A stretch of DNA of 64,000 bases from Nocardia mikamii NBRC 108933 (GCF_001613505.1 NZ_BDCM01000010.1:264232-328231); one strand, 5' to 3'. Shown: positions 19,486-28,622, counted from the stretch's first letter. Numbers and translations are program-made. The notes: generated by a model from the letters alone, not told the origin.

Positions 19486-19653
19486 CACGATCCGCGGTGT
19501 ACGCCGTGGTAGTGGCACACAACGGCGGTGACCACCGGTTTCCCCTCTGCAAGAGGGCCGCTCCGTCGGCGCAAATGTTCGGCCGGCGCCTCGATGTCGG
19601 TGGGTACCGCTATGGTCGCTGCGTCGGCACACGATCGAGAGGTTCGAACGCGG

Positions 19654-20367
19654 ATGACTGTCGGTACGGCGATCACCATTCCTCCCCATGTCCACGGCTA
19701 TCCGGATCTGGCGTTCGGCGGCTACGTGGCAGGCATGCTCGCCGATCGGGTCGGCGGTGAGGTGCGCGTCGACTTCCGGCGCGGTGTGCCGGTACGGACG
19801 CCGGTCCTGATCACCGATTCCGAATCGGGCAGTGTGCTTACCGATTCCGGCGGCACGGTCCTCGCCGAGGCGAGCCCGGGCTCGGTGGAATTGGCCGTCA
19901 CACCCCCACCCAGCTGGGAACAGGCGGTTGTCGCGTCTCGAGATTCGTTCGACGCGGGCCGTCCCATACCCGACTGCTACGGCTGCGGCACCGCGAATTC
20001 GCCGGGGCGGGGGCTGCGCCTGTATCCGTGGCGGCTGCGCGACCAGGACCTCGTCGCGGCCGCCTGGGTGCCCGATGCCGAATTGGCCGGGCCCGGCGGA
20101 CATCTGACCACGGAGAACGTCTGGTCGGCCGTCGACTGTCCCGGCGGATGGGCAGCCATCGAACTGTCCGGAATGCGGCCCGGCGGCGTCACGGCCGCGC
20201 TCACCACCCGCCGCATCGGGCCGGTGCGCGCCGGGGAAAAGTACCTGGTGTGGGCCTGGCCGATCGCCGCCTCCGGGCGCAAACACACTGTCGGCGTAGC
20301 CATTTCCACCCCGAAGGGCGATCTGCGCGTCCTGGCCGAAGCCCTGTGGATCGAGCCCCGGCAGTAG
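19654..20367 (+). CDS. Hotdog-fold-like protein, thioesterase superfamily type
   Basis: The 237-residue protein has the look of a double hotdog domain: FGGYVAGMLADRVGGEVRVD in the first half and ENVWSAVDCPGGWAAIEL in the second. Between them is CYGCGTANSPGRGLRLYPW near residue 105, a Cys-x-x-Cys-Gly motif common in actinobacterial proteins of this type. It may act on an acyl-CoA or acyl-carrier thioester. The ATG at 19654 is chosen because GAGAGG lies upstream; earlier ATGs at 19594 and 19612 are in frame but code for an odd basic N-terminus. Confidence 0.6.
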   Translation: MTVGTAITIPPHVHGYPDLAFGGYVAGMLADRVGGEVRVDFRRGVPVRTPVLITDSESGSVLTDSGGTVLAEASPGSVELAVTPPPSWEQAVVASRDSFDAGRPIPDCYGCGTANSPGRGLRLYPWRLRDQDLVAAAWVPDAELAGPGGHLTTENVWSAVDCPGGWAAIELSGMRPGGVTAALTTRRIGPVRAGEKYLVWAWPIAASGRKHTVGVAISTPKGDLRVLAEALWIEPRQ

Positions 20368-20394
20368 CTTTTCCTCCGCCTCGCGTTCGTTCGC

Positions 20395-20991
20395 CTACTC
20401 TCGGGCGCCCGCCAGACTGCGGTAGGCGGCAGCGTAGGAATCCGGGCGGACGTCGCCCATGAGCAGGTACTGCTGCAGGAACCCCATCATCGCGCCGAGC
20501 ATGATCTGGGCCAGCGCATCGATATCGGTTGCCGCGGAGAGTAATCCGGCCTCGCGGGCACGCAGGAGCAGCTCCCGCCAGGCGGCCCGGACTTGCGTCA
20601 GCCGTTCGCGGACGATCCCGGCAACCGCCTCGTCCCGCCCCGCCTCCGCCCACGCCTGCACCGCGACGCGCGGAATATCACCGCCGCGCGCCAGATCCGC
20701 TATCTGCCCGAGAACCGACTCCAGCGCGTCGATCGGCGCCACCGGCGTTTCTCCTTCGGTGAGCCGCGCCAGATTCGCGGTCATCCGGCCGAGCACGGAA
20801 TCGGCGATCGCGCGGATGATGTCGTTCTTGGATGCGAAGTAGCCGTAGACCGCGCCGGCCGACATCCCCGATTCGGCGATGACCGCGGACATCGTCGTCT
20901 TGTGGAATCCCTCGCGGGCCACACACCGCACGGCGGCGGCGATGAGCTGGTCGCGCCGGGCGTTACGACGCTCTTCGGTCAGTCGCGGCAT
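20395..20991 (-). CDS. TetR-family repressor
   Basis: This 198-residue regulator has a TetR helix-turn-helix at residues about 10-55 (IAAAVRCVAREGFHKTTMSA, then GMSAGAVYGYFASKNDI) and a helical ligand domain. It is divergent from the membrane protein at 21089. Two GAACGTTC-cored inverted repeats lie in the 97-base gap, so it very likely represses both genes, including itself. Its own promoter is unusually clear (21026 down to 20998), and the predicted transcription start falls at its ATG, giving a leaderless message. Confidence 0.9.
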   Translation of the reverse strand: MPRLTEERRNARRDQLIAAAVRCVAREGFHKTTMSAVIAESGMSAGAVYGYFASKNDIIRAIADSVLGRMTANLARLTEGETPVAPIDALESVLGQIADLARGGDIPRVAVQAWAEAGRDEAVAGIVRERLTQVRAAWRELLLRAREAGLLSAATDIDALAQIMLGAMMGFLQQYLLMGDVRPDSYAAAYRSLAGARE

Positions 20992-20997
20992 CACCGC

Positions 20998-21026
20998 ATC
21001 ATAAAAAGAACGTTCGTTCTTGACAA
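20998..21026 (-). promoter_or_regulatory. tetR promoter whose spacer is an operator
   Basis: Read leftwards, TTGTCA (21026-21021) and TATGAT (21003-20998) are separated by exactly 17 bases. That spacer contains the inverted repeat AGAAC-GTTC-GTTCT (21007-21020). A repressor bound there would block RNA polymerase directly. On the opposite strand TTGACA at 21020-21025 could serve as the -35 of the divergent gene. Confidence 0.7.
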
Positions 21027-21059
21027 TCTCCCCGCGCCCGGCGCATGCTCGAACCACAA

Positions 21060-21073
21060 AAGGAACGTTCCTT
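21060..21073. promoter_or_regulatory. Second TetR operator, perfect palindrome
   Basis: AAGGAACGTTCCTT is a perfect 14-bp palindrome that shares the GAACGTTC core with the site at 21007-21020. It lies 15 bases before the start of the divergent membrane-protein gene. Confidence 0.7.
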
Positions 21074-21088
21074 CTCTTTGGAGTTGCG

Positions 21089-22105
21089 ATGCGACCGTTG
21101 CCCGTCACCGTTCTCGGACCGGTTCTGGCCCTGTCCGCCCTCATCACCGTGCTGGTCACCGCCTTCGCGTGGCCGACCAGCAACCTGGCCCCACGCCATC
21201 TCCCGGTCGGCGTGGCCGGCCCGGCGCCCGCCGTCGAACAGGTACGCCAGGGGCTCGGCGCCCTCGGCGACTCGGCGATCGACGCCACGACGTATCCCGA
21301 CCGCCCCGCGGCCGTTCAGGCCATCGAGGATCGCGACATCTACGGCGCCATCGTGATCGGCGCGAACGGGCCGGAGGTGCTGACGGCCTCCGCAGCCGGT
21401 CCCGCGGTCGCCCAGGCCCTGAGCGAGGCCGCCCGGAGCATGAGCCAACGGGTGCAAACCCCTGCGCCGCAACCGCTTTCGCAGACACCGGTAATCACCG
21501 ACGTAGTCGCGGCACCTGCCGCCGACCCGCGCGGCGCGGTCTTCGGCCTCACCCTGGTTCCGATGGTCATCGGCGGCCTGCTGACCGGCGTCGCCCTTTC
21601 CCTGCTGACACTGCGCCGCGCCACGCGGATCGGTGCGGCCGTGGCCGTCGCACTCATCGCCGGATTCGCGGTCACCGCCGTCCTGCAAACCTGGCTCGAC
21701 GTGCTGACCGGGAACTACCTCGCCAACGCCGGAGTGATCGCCCTGGCGATCGGCGCGACCGCCCTGACACTACTCGGCCTGCGCGCCGCCATCGGCATCG
21801 CCGGACTGGGAGTGGGCGCGGCAACCTTTGTCGCACTGGGCATTCCGCTTTCCGGTGCCATGTCCGCACCGGAACTACTGCCCACCGGGTGGGGCACCCT
21901 CGGGACCCTGCTCCCACCCGGCGCGGCGGCTACCGCGCTGCGCTCGACCGCCTATTTCAGCGGCTCCGGCTCGGCAGCGGCGCTGGTGGTGCTGAGCTGC
22001 TGGGCGGTGGGCGGGCTGTTGCTGGCGACTCTCCCCTGGCGCACCCGCCACCTACCCGATCAGGCGCACGACCCCGCACCCGCACAGCTCGCCCCGACGG
22101 CGTGA
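21089..22105 (+). CDS. YhgE/Pip-like (ABC-2-type) membrane protein
   Basis: The 338-residue protein has an N-terminal membrane helix (residues about 8-28), then an extracellular alpha/beta segment of roughly 110 residues (NLAPRHLPVGVAGPAPAVEQ, IYGAIVIGANGPEVLTA), then five or six helices from about residue 155 on. This is the arrangement of YhgE/Pip and DUF3533-like exporters or phage-infection-type proteins. No ATPase gene is adjacent. A TTTGGAG ribosome site supports the ATG. Control by the divergent TetR through two operators suggests a drug- or metabolite-responsive exporter, which is inference. Confidence 0.75.
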   Translation: MRPLPVTVLGPVLALSALITVLVTAFAWPTSNLAPRHLPVGVAGPAPAVEQVRQGLGALGDSAIDATTYPDRPAAVQAIEDRDIYGAIVIGANGPEVLTASAAGPAVAQALSEAARSMSQRVQTPAPQPLSQTPVITDVVAAPAADPRGAVFGLTLVPMVIGGLLTGVALSLLTLRRATRIGAAVAVALIAGFAVTAVLQTWLDVLTGNYLANAGVIALAIGATALTLLGLRAAIGIAGLGVGAATFVALGIPLSGAMSAPELLPTGWGTLGTLLPPGAAATALRSTAYFSGSGSAAALVVLSCWAVGGLLLATLPWRTRHLPDQAHDPAPAQLAPTA

Positions 22106-22322
22106 TTGTCCCCACTCGCCAACCCGGCCCGTTGACATCGGTTGCTTGTGCGGCGCTTCCGCTCCGGAATACGAGGCCGCACGGAAATGTCAGCGAGCAG
22201 ACCGCACTTCGATGTCAGTTCCGTTGGCGGGCGTTGGCTGTCGGACTGAATTTCGTTGCGCCACTATAGGTTCACGCTGAACGGCTGGCCCTGCCGAGTG
22301 CGCCGAGCCGGGAGGTCGCACG

Positions 22323-22853
22323 TCACCTGGCTTCGATGACCGGCGTCCGACCCGGGAAGTCCGGCGGCAAACCATCCGGCGGAACAGTCCCGCGCACCAA
22401 CCCCGCGAGATAAGAGGTCAGGTCTCCCGCATATCCGCACCAATCGTCGTTGTGACCACTGACCAGAACCGACCACGACGCACTGTCTGCTGCGGATGTC
22501 TTCCAATGGAAGACATCACCCTCGCAGGAATCACCCCAGGGAAAGAGGCCGCCCGGCTCGGGGAACGGAACATGGCCATGCGACATCCCGGTATCACGAA
22601 GCTCCGCCAAGTCACCCAGCATCGCCCGCGCGCCCCTGACGAAATTCTTCTCCTTACCTGGGGACGGCAGATGCAGCCCCAAGAAATCGTCCACCGTGAA
22701 AGGCGGATATGCCTCCGCGAGGGCGACGAAGTCCGGAGGCAGGACGACACCAATCTCGCGTCGGATGAACGCCCAGTCGATGCTCCGACGCTCGACGGAC
22801 CGAATGTCCAGCAGGGCTGGAACGGCCTCCTCCAGTTCTCGCAGACTCACCAC
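22323..22853 (-). CDS. SMI1/KNR4-family protein
   Basis: This 176-residue protein shows the SMI1/KNR4 (SUKH) pattern: FIRREIGVVLPPDFVALAEA near residue 30, FTVDDFLGLHLPSP, then LFPWGDSCEGDVFHWKTS and a closing helix SYLAGLVRGT. SUKH proteins are often immunity proteins against contact-dependent or polymorphic toxins, but many are solitary. No toxin gene is seen nearby. Both GTG 22853 and GTG 22850 could start it. Confidence 0.8.
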   Translation of the reverse strand: MVSLRELEEAVPALLDIRSVERRSIDWAFIRREIGVVLPPDFVALAEAYPPFTVDDFLGLHLPSPGKEKNFVRGARAMLGDLAELRDTGMSHGHVPFPEPGGLFPWGDSCEGDVFHWKTSAADSASWSVLVSGHNDDWCGYAGDLTSYLAGLVRGTVPPDGLPPDFPGRTPVIEAR

Positions 22854-23211
22854 ATCACCGCCCGATCCCCATCGCTTTCTCGAGTCGTGCTCAGAGCGGG
22901 GCGATCACCGGCCCCCGCGGGCGAGAGCATGACCGCGCTCAGCCGCACTACGTCAGAGTGCACAAGACACCTTCTCTCCAGACCCGGCACAGGGAATCAC
23001 AGTGGGACAACAGCCTAGGAAGACCGCTCTCAGCGTTCCGCTATGTGTCGCCACGTCTGAGAAGTCGTGAAGGTGAAACGTCTCGGCGCCCGGCTCAGGG
23101 CGGAGATGAGCGACACGGGTCCAAGCGCTCGGCCCAGCTCGGCGTCAGCCCCCCGTGGTGGAGCGAAATCCAGGTCGAAAAGGCGCTTGCCGGAGAGACG
23201 ATACTGGCGTT
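22854..23211. other. Intergenic stretch without a gene
   Basis: No ORF in these 358 bases shows convincing coding character on either strand. The only structured element near its right end is GATACT at 23200-23205, seven bases before the methyltransferase ATG and a possible -10 box. Confidence 0.4.
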
Positions 23212-23916
23212 ATGCCGACCTTCGCGGACTTCGATCGCCGTAAATACCGCACCGTCGACGTCGCCATCGGATACAACGGATGGGCCCCGACCTATGACCA
23301 GACCGTCATGGACGACATGGATCTGGCACTGCTGAACCGGCTGCGCCGACCGGACTGGGAGCGCGTGCGCCGCGCGGCCGACCTGGGCTGCGGTACCGGC
23401 CGCACCGGCCACTGGTTGCGTGAGCGGGGAGTCGCGCACATCGATGGGGTGGATCTGAGCGAGGGGATGCTCAGCGTGGCACGCGACCGCGGGGCACACA
23501 CCACACTCACCCATGCCGACGTGCGTGACAGCGGATTGCCCGGCGGCACTTACGATCTGGTGATCTGCTCCCTCATCGATGAGCATCTCCCCGACCTCAC
23601 CCCGCTCTACGCCGAAGCCCGGCGGCTGACAGCGCCCGGCGGCGCCTTCGTCCTGGTCAGCTACCACCCTCAGTTCCTCATGGTGACCGGAATGCCCACG
23701 CACTACACCGGCGAGTCGGGTGAACCGCTGGCGATCGACACCCACCTGCACATGTTCAGCGAGCACGTCACCGCCGGGAACGACGCGGGCTGGCGGCTGG
23801 AGGAGGCCGCCGAGGCGCTGGTCGAGGAGGCCTGGCTCGCGGCCAAGCCGAAATGGAAGGATCTGCTCGGACATCCGTTCAGCATGGCGCTGGCCTGGAC
23901 GCTCCCCGCAGTGTGA
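23212..23916 (+). CDS. Class I SAM-dependent methyltransferase
   Basis: At 234 residues this is a Rossmann-type methyltransferase: motif I AADLGCGTGRTG near residue 61, the acidic second strand IDGVDLSEGMLSVARDRG, motif III ADVRDSGLPGGTYDLVICSL, and post-motif LTAPGGAFVLVSYHP. The substrate is unknown; the fold resembles Methyltransf_11/25 small-molecule enzymes. The ATG at 23212 has no Shine-Dalgarno but GATACT lies just upstream, so the mRNA may be leaderless. It is a monocistronic gene. Confidence 0.85.
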   Translation: MPTFADFDRRKYRTVDVAIGYNGWAPTYDQTVMDDMDLALLNRLRRPDWERVRRAADLGCGTGRTGHWLRERGVAHIDGVDLSEGMLSVARDRGAHTTLTHADVRDSGLPGGTYDLVICSLIDEHLPDLTPLYAEARRLTAPGGAFVLVSYHPQFLMVTGMPTHYTGESGEPLAIDTHLHMFSEHVTAGNDAGWRLEEAAEALVEEAWLAAKPKWKDLLGHPFSMALAWTLPAV

Positions 23917-24140
23917 CCAATCCGCTGCACGGCTACCGGCATCCCGGATCGCCGGTCGTCGACGCCTCGCGGCACTGACGAACTTCCGGGCCGGAGACGA
24001 CCCCGGGGCACCCGACCGCAGTTGTGGCCCACGATACAATCGGCCCTGCTCAATCGATGCCGACCGCGACCGCGCAACTACCCACGGGTAACATGACAGG
24101 CGTACTTTTTCCATCCGGCTTTCTCGAAATGAGGCAGTAG

Positions 24141-26324
24141 ATGACAGAGCGGATTCAGGTCGGCGGGCTCCAGGTGGCCAAGGTTCTTCACGATTTCGTG
24201 GAGAACGAGGCGCTCCCCGGCTCCGGCGTAGATTCCGCCGCGTTCTGGACCGGTGCGGAGAGCGTCATCAACGATCTCGCTCCCCGCAACCGCGCCCTGC
24301 TGGCCGAACGCGACGAGATCCAGGGCAAGCTGGACGCCTGGCACGCCGAGAACCCCGGCGCCGGCTACGACAAGGCCGCATACAAGCAGTTCCTCACCGA
24401 GATCGGCTACCTGCGCGAGCAGCCCGCCCCCTTCGCCATCGACACCCGGAACGTCGACGACGAGATCGCCACCACCGCCGGCCCGCAGCTGGTCGTGCCC
24501 GTGAGCAACGCGCGTTTCGCCATCAACGCCGCCAACGCGCGCTGGGGCTCGCTCTACGACGCGCTCTACGGCACCGACGCCATCTCCGAAGCCAACGGCG
24601 CGGAGAAGGGCACCGGCTACAACAAGGTCCGCGGCGACAAGGTCATCGAGTGGGCGCGCAACTTCCTCGACGACGCCGTGCCGCTGATCACCGGTTCGCA
24701 CGTCGGCTCGAAGGCCTACAAGATCGTCGACGGTGAACTCGAGGTCACCCTCGAGGACGGCACCGACATCGGCCTGGCCGATTCCTCGGCTCTGGTGGGC
24801 TACCTGGGCGATCCGTCCGCGCCGAGCTCAATCCTGCTGCGCCACAACGGTTTGCACATCGACATCCAGATCGACCCGGAATCGCCGATCGGCAAGACCG
24901 ACGACGCGGGTGTCAAGGACGTGGTGCTCGAGTCCGCGGTCACCACCATCATGGACTTCGAGGACTCGGTCGCCGCGGTCGACGCCGAGGACAAGGTGCT
25001 CTGCTACCACAACTGGCTGGGCCTGATGAAGGGTGATCTGGCCGAAGAGGTCAGCAAGGGCGGCAAGACCTTCACCCGCACCATGAACCCCGACCGCGTC
25101 TACACCGGCCTCGACGGCAACGACGTGACGCTGCACGGCCGTTCGCTGCTGTTCGTGCGCAACGTGGGCCACCTGATGACCTCCGACGCGATCCTCGACG
25201 CCGAGGGCAACGAGGTTCCCGAGGGCATCCTGGACGGCCTGATCACCTCGCTGATCGCGGTGCACTCGCTCAACGGCAACGCCAAGGTCAGCAACTCGCG
25301 CACCGGCTCGGTCTACATCGTGAAGCCGAAGATGCACGGTCCCGACGAGGTCGCCTTCGCCAATGAGCTGTTCAGCCGTGTCGAGGATGTGCTGGGCCTG
25401 GCCCGCAACACCCTCAAGGTCGGCATCATGGACGAGGAGCGCCGCACCACGGTCAACCTCGCGGCGTGCATCGCGGCCGCGAAGGACCGCGTGGTCTTCA
25501 TCAACACCGGCTTCCTGGACCGCACCGGCGACGAGATCCACACCTCCATGGAGGCCGGCGCGATGATCCGCAAGGCCGAGATGAAGAAGCAGCAGTGGAT
25601 CCTCGCCTACGAGGACTGGAACGTCGACAACGGCCTGGCCGACGGTCTGCCGCACAAGGCGCAGATCGGTAAGGGCATGTGGGCCATGCCGGACCTGATG
25701 CACGACATGCTCGAGCAGAAGATCGGCCACCCGCGCGCCGGCGCCACCACCGCCTGGGTTCCCTCCCCGACCGCCGCCACCCTGCACGCCACCCACTACC
25801 ACCTGGTGGACGTGTTCAAGCGGCAGGCCGAGATCGCCAAGGGCGGCCCCCGCGCCACCGTCGACCAGATCCTGGAGATCCCCCTCGCCACCGACACCAA
25901 CTGGTCGGCCGAGGAGATCCGCAACGAGCTGGACAACAACTCGCAGTCCATCCTGGGCTACGTGGTGCGCTGGATCGACCACGGCGTCGGCTGCTCCAAG
26001 GTGCCCGACATCAACGATGTCGCGCTCATGGAAGACCGTGCGACGCTGCGGATTTCGAGCCAGCTGATGGCGAACTGGCTGCGCCACGGCATCGTCACCC
26101 AAGAGCAGATCGTGGAGAGCCTGGAGCGGATGGCGCCTGTCGTCGACCGGCAGAACGCGGGCGACCCGGCCTACAAGCCGATGGCTCCCGACTTCTCCGG
26201 CAGCATCGCCTTCCAGGCCGCCAAGGAACTGATCCTCGAGGGCACCCGCCAGCCCAACGGCTACACCGAGCCCATCCTGCACCGCCGCCGCCGCGAGGCG
26301 AAGGCGCTCGCCGCGAAGGGCTGA
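24141..26324 (+). CDS. glcB: Malate synthase G
   Basis: The 727-residue protein is malate synthase G, which condenses glyoxylate with acetyl-CoA to malate in the glyoxylate shunt. Clear landmarks are the TIM-barrel segment [18 protein letters not shown] starting near residue 268, [20 protein letters not shown], the [20 protein letters not shown] stretch, [20 protein letters not shown], and the C-terminal [16 protein letters not shown] that carries the catalytic Asp region. Its length equals Rv1837c. GAGGCAGTAG provides the ribosome site. TACAAT at 24035-24040 is a possible -10. The gene ends with a strong hairpin at 26371. Confidence 0.98.
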   Translation: MTERIQVGGLQVAKVLHDFVENEALPGSGVDSAAFWTGAESVINDLAPRNRALLAERDEIQGKLDAWHAENPGAGYDKAAYKQFLTEIGYLREQPAPFAIDTRNVDDEIATTAGPQLVVPVSNARFAINAANARWGSLYDALYGTDAISEANGAEKGTGYNKVRGDKVIEWARNFLDDAVPLITGSHVGSKAYKIVDGELEVTLEDGTDIGLADSSALVGYLGDPSAPSSILLRHNGLHIDIQIDPESPIGKTDDAGVKDVVLESAVTTIMDFEDSVAAVDAEDKVLCYHNWLGLMKGDLAEEVSKGGKTFTRTMNPDRVYTGLDGNDVTLHGRSLLFVRNVGHLMTSDAILDAEGNEVPEGILDGLITSLIAVHSLNGNAKVSNSRTGSVYIVKPKMHGPDEVAFANELFSRVEDVLGLARNTLKVGIMDEERRTTVNLAACIAAAKDRVVFINTGFLDRTGDEIHTSMEAGAMIRKAEMKKQQWILAYEDWNVDNGLADGLPHKAQIGKGMWAMPDLMHDMLEQKIGHPRAGATTAWVPSPTAATLHATHYHLVDVFKRQAEIAKGGPRATVDQILEIPLATDTNWSAEEIRNELDNNSQSILGYVVRWIDHGVGCSKVPDINDVALMEDRATLRISSQLMANWLRHGIVTQEQIVESLERMAPVVDRQNAGDPAYKPMAPDFSGSIAFQAAKELILEGTRQPNGYTEPILHRRRREAKALAAKG

Positions 26325-26370
26325 TCCGAGACTCGTCGCGACCTCGGTCGCGGCGAATCCGCAAGACATC

Positions 26371-26403
26371 GCAACCCCGGTCGTCGTCGGCGACCGGGGT
26401 TGC
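26371..26403 (+). terminator. Terminator hairpin after glcB
   Basis: A perfect 13-bp stem (GCAACCCCGGTCG against CGACCGGGGTTGC) with a 7-base loop lies 47 bases after the glcB stop. It has no T-tract, as is common in high-GC actinobacteria. Confidence 0.75.
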
Positions 26404-26489
26404 GCCGTATCCGGGGTTTCACATACCGCGATACCACCGACCGTTCGGCCGCGGGAATGCGTGACGGCATCGAACCGTTGTCGGCACAT

Positions 26490-27245
26490 ATGCGGATTCT
26501 GATCGTGTACGCGCATCCCGAACCCGATTCGCTCACCGGAGCCCTCAAAGATGTTGCGGTGCAACACCTCCGCAGTAGCGGTCACGAGGTGGTGGTCAGC
26601 GACCTGTATGCGATGGGATGGAAGGCACACGCCGATGCCGCCGATTTCGGCGAGACCGATGCCGACACCTTCATGCAGGCTTCTGGCGAGGCGTACACCA
26701 ACGGCACGCTGGCAGCCGATATCAGGGCCGAACAGGGCAAACTGCTCTGGGCCGACGTCGTGCTGATGCACTTCCCGCTGTGGTGGTACTCGATGCCGGC
26801 CATCCTCAAGGGGTGGGTGGACCGGGTGTTCACCAACGGCTTCGCCTACGGTTCGGGCAGCACGGCACTGCCCCGGTACGGCGCGGGCGCGCTGAGCGGG
26901 CGTCGAGCCATGCTGGTGGTATCCATCGGCGGACGCGAGCCGGCCTACTCCGAGCGCGGCATCAACGGTCACATCGACGACCTGCTCTTTCCCATCCACC
27001 ACGGCATCCTCTACTACCCCGGCATGGATGTGCTGCCGCCGTTCCTGGTCCACGGCACTATCCGGGTCGACTCCGAACGCTTCGCGGATATCGCGGCTGA
27101 GCTGCGGGAACGGCTGAATAGGATCGAGATGATCGAACCGATCCCCTACCGCACCCAGGCCGGTGGCGACTACGACCGCAGCCTGCGACTGCGCGACGGC
27201 CTGGGCCGCGACGCGACCGGGTTCGGGCTGCATCGCGCCGGCTGA
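26490..27245 (+). CDS. NAD(P)H:quinone oxidoreductase, flavodoxin-2 family
   Basis: The 251-residue protein has a flavodoxin-like FMN/FAD fold: MRILIVYAHPEPDSLTGALK at the start, a DLYAMGWKA loop, VVLMHFPLWWYSMPAILKGW for flavin binding near residue 100, and RVFTNGFAYG. This is the NQO/MdaB/KefF-type Flavodoxin_2 family that carries out two-electron reduction of quinones. The ATG at 26490 is chosen because it begins the typical beta strand. It is separate from glcB because of the hairpin between them. Confidence 0.88.
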   Translation: MRILIVYAHPEPDSLTGALKDVAVQHLRSSGHEVVVSDLYAMGWKAHADAADFGETDADTFMQASGEAYTNGTLAADIRAEQGKLLWADVVLMHFPLWWYSMPAILKGWVDRVFTNGFAYGSGSTALPRYGAGALSGRRAMLVVSIGGREPAYSERGINGHIDDLLFPIHHGILYYPGMDVLPPFLVHGTIRVDSERFADIAAELRERLNRIEMIEPIPYRTQAGGDYDRSLRLRDGLGRDATGFGLHRAG

Positions 27246-27468
27246 TACGTGCCCGAGCGCACACTCGCCGTTCGCGAGATCGGGAATAGTTCGCATACCA
27301 CCGGTGCTGTAATCACCGCACCAGGGGGTTGACGCGCCGCTCGAATCGCCTGCGGCGGCGAAAAAAATGACCCGACAACGGCGGTAACGCTGTGTCACCA
27401 TGACAACGATGATCAACCGGTCCCACCGCGGGACCAATCGACGAGTAACGGGAAGGAGGAGGTGGCCG

Positions 27469-27600
27469 ATGTATTCGAAGAATATGCGCGACGAGATGAA
27501 CAGTCCTGCCGGGCAGCGACTTTCGTCCGGCCTCGAGCAGTCGCAGCACATGCTGCGGCACGCCGACCGGGAATCCGGCCCCCTCTTCCAGCACGCCTGA
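27469..27600 (+). CDS. Small protein of 43 residues ahead of HNH and WhiB genes
   Basis: The ATG at 27469 follows AAGGAGGAGG with six bases of spacing, one of the strongest ribosome sites in the window. The product begins MYSKNMRDEMNSPAG and continues with a polar, Gln/His-rich helix-like stretch ending LFQHA. It has no membrane segment or signal peptide. No family is recognised. It is followed after 40 bases by an HNH nuclease gene and then by whiB, all in one direction. The short hairpin GGTCCC/GGGACC at about 27418-27434 lies in its leader. Confidence 0.6.
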   Translation: MYSKNMRDEMNSPAGQRLSSGLEQSQHMLRHADRESGPLFQHA

Positions 27601-27640
27601 CCGGCTCTCGCCTTCCTTCTCGTTCCGCCTTTCACGAAAC

Positions 27641-28222
27641 ATGGTGACTCCCATGCTGTCTCGTCACGCCGAAAGAACGCTTACTCCCGACAACTGGATA
27701 CACACCCAGGTACTGGTCCTCAACGCCTCCTACGAGGCGCTGACCGACATCGGCGCCGACCGCGCGATCGTGCTGGTGATCAGTGGGACCGCCGAGACCG
27801 TGGCCGAGCGGCAACCTCATTTCCCGATTCGCTCCAAGCATCTGGAAATTGCTCTGCCGCAGACGATTCGGCTGCTGCGCTATGTCTATCTCGAGCACAG
27901 CGTGCTCGTACACGACGAGAGCAGGGCCACCCTCGCGGGCGTATTGCGGCGCGACGACCACCGGTGCGGATACTGCGCCGGCTGGGCACGCACCGTCGAC
28001 CACATCCGCCCGCGCAGCCGTGGCGGACCCAACACCTGGAACAACCTGATCGCGGCGTGCGGACCGTGCAACACCCGCAAGGCCGACCGCACCCCGGACG
28101 AGGCCGGGATGCGGTTGCTCTGGGAACCCAAGGCGCCCACCGACATGCAGCGACGCCAGCGACGGATCTGGAAGGACCTCGTCGCCACCGGCGCACAGCG
28201 AACAGCCACCGGCGCACAGTGA
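27641..28222 (+). CDS. HNH endonuclease
   Basis: This 193-residue protein has a conserved N-terminal domain (QVLVLNASYEALTDIGADRA), which also occurs in actinobacterial HNH proteins of this type, followed by an HNH domain: RCGYCAGWARTVDHIRPRSR and GGPNTWNNLIAACGPCNTRK, with two CxxC pairs to hold structural zinc and the DH pair of the active site. ATG 27641 and ATG 27653 are both possible starts. It is transcribed between the small protein and whiB. A role in recombination, repair or phage restriction is possible; none is proven. Confidence 0.85.
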   Translation: MVTPMLSRHAERTLTPDNWIHTQVLVLNASYEALTDIGADRAIVLVISGTAETVAERQPHFPIRSKHLEIALPQTIRLLRYVYLEHSVLVHDESRATLAGVLRRDDHRCGYCAGWARTVDHIRPRSRGGPNTWNNLIAACGPCNTRKADRTPDEAGMRLLWEPKAPTDMQRRQRRIWKDLVATGAQRTATGAQ

Positions 28223-28256
28223 ACACCCCCACATCCCGAGGAAGGAGGGATCCGAT

Positions 28257-28517
28257 ATGACAACTACGACTCCGGCACTCACACTGGTGGATCTGCTCCC
28301 GGTCTCGGATACACAGAGCTGGGACCAGGCGGCCTGCAAGGGTGACCCGAACCACGATGCGTGGTTCCCGTACCCGTCGCAGGACTTCGACTACGCGCGC
28401 GGAATCTGCGGCGGCTGCCCCATTCGCCGGCAGTGCGCGGAATTCGCGGCCACCACCGGCCAGTCCGGTGTGTGGGGCGGTCACGAATTCGACCGCGGCA
28501 AGCTGCTCCGCGACTGA
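28257..28517 (+). CDS. WhiB-family iron-sulfur transcription regulator
   Basis: The 86-residue protein has the four WhiB cysteines at positions 27, 51, 54 and 60 (CGGCPIRRQC block), which hold a [4Fe-4S] cluster sensitive to O2 and NO, followed by the turn GVWGG and a short basic tail. WhiB proteins bind the primary sigma factor. AAGGAGGG precedes the ATG. The tail is short, so DNA contact may depend on sigma. Two hairpins follow the gene. Confidence 0.93.
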   Translation: MTTTTPALTLVDLLPVSDTQSWDQAACKGDPNHDAWFPYPSQDFDYARGICGGCPIRRQCAEFAATTGQSGVWGGHEFDRGKLLRD

Positions 28518-28526
28518 CAATGCGAC

Positions 28527-28552
28527 GTGCGAGTGGTCCACGCCACTCGCAC
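28527..28552 (+). terminator. Hairpin after whiB, first
   Basis: GTGCGAGTGG pairs perfectly with CCACTCGCAC around a 6-base loop, ten bases after the whiB stop. Confidence 0.6.
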
Positions 28553-28562
28553 GATCCGCGAG

Positions 28563-28598
28563 CCGGCGCCCGACCGATCCTGGTCGAGCGCCGGTTTT
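28563..28598 (+). terminator. Rho-independent terminator after whiB, second
   Basis: A stem of 7 plus 5 pairs with one mismatch (CCGGCGC c CGACC against GGTCG a GCGCCGG) and a 6-base loop is followed by TTTT at 28595-28598. It is the most classical terminator in the window and separates whiB from the VWA gene. Confidence 0.75.
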
Positions 28599-28622
28599 CG
28601 CGTGACCATACACTGGAAAATC

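Noticed and set aside
22323..23916. A toxin-immunity or defence island made of the SMI1/KNR4 and methyltransferase genes
   Set aside because: The methyltransferase looks like a small-molecule enzyme, not a DNA methylase, and no toxin, nuclease or helicase gene is adjacent.
24828..27635. A minus-strand frame of 935 codons opposite glcB and the quinone reductase
   Set aside because: No recognisable domain; the plus strand carries malate synthase G with full-length motifs.
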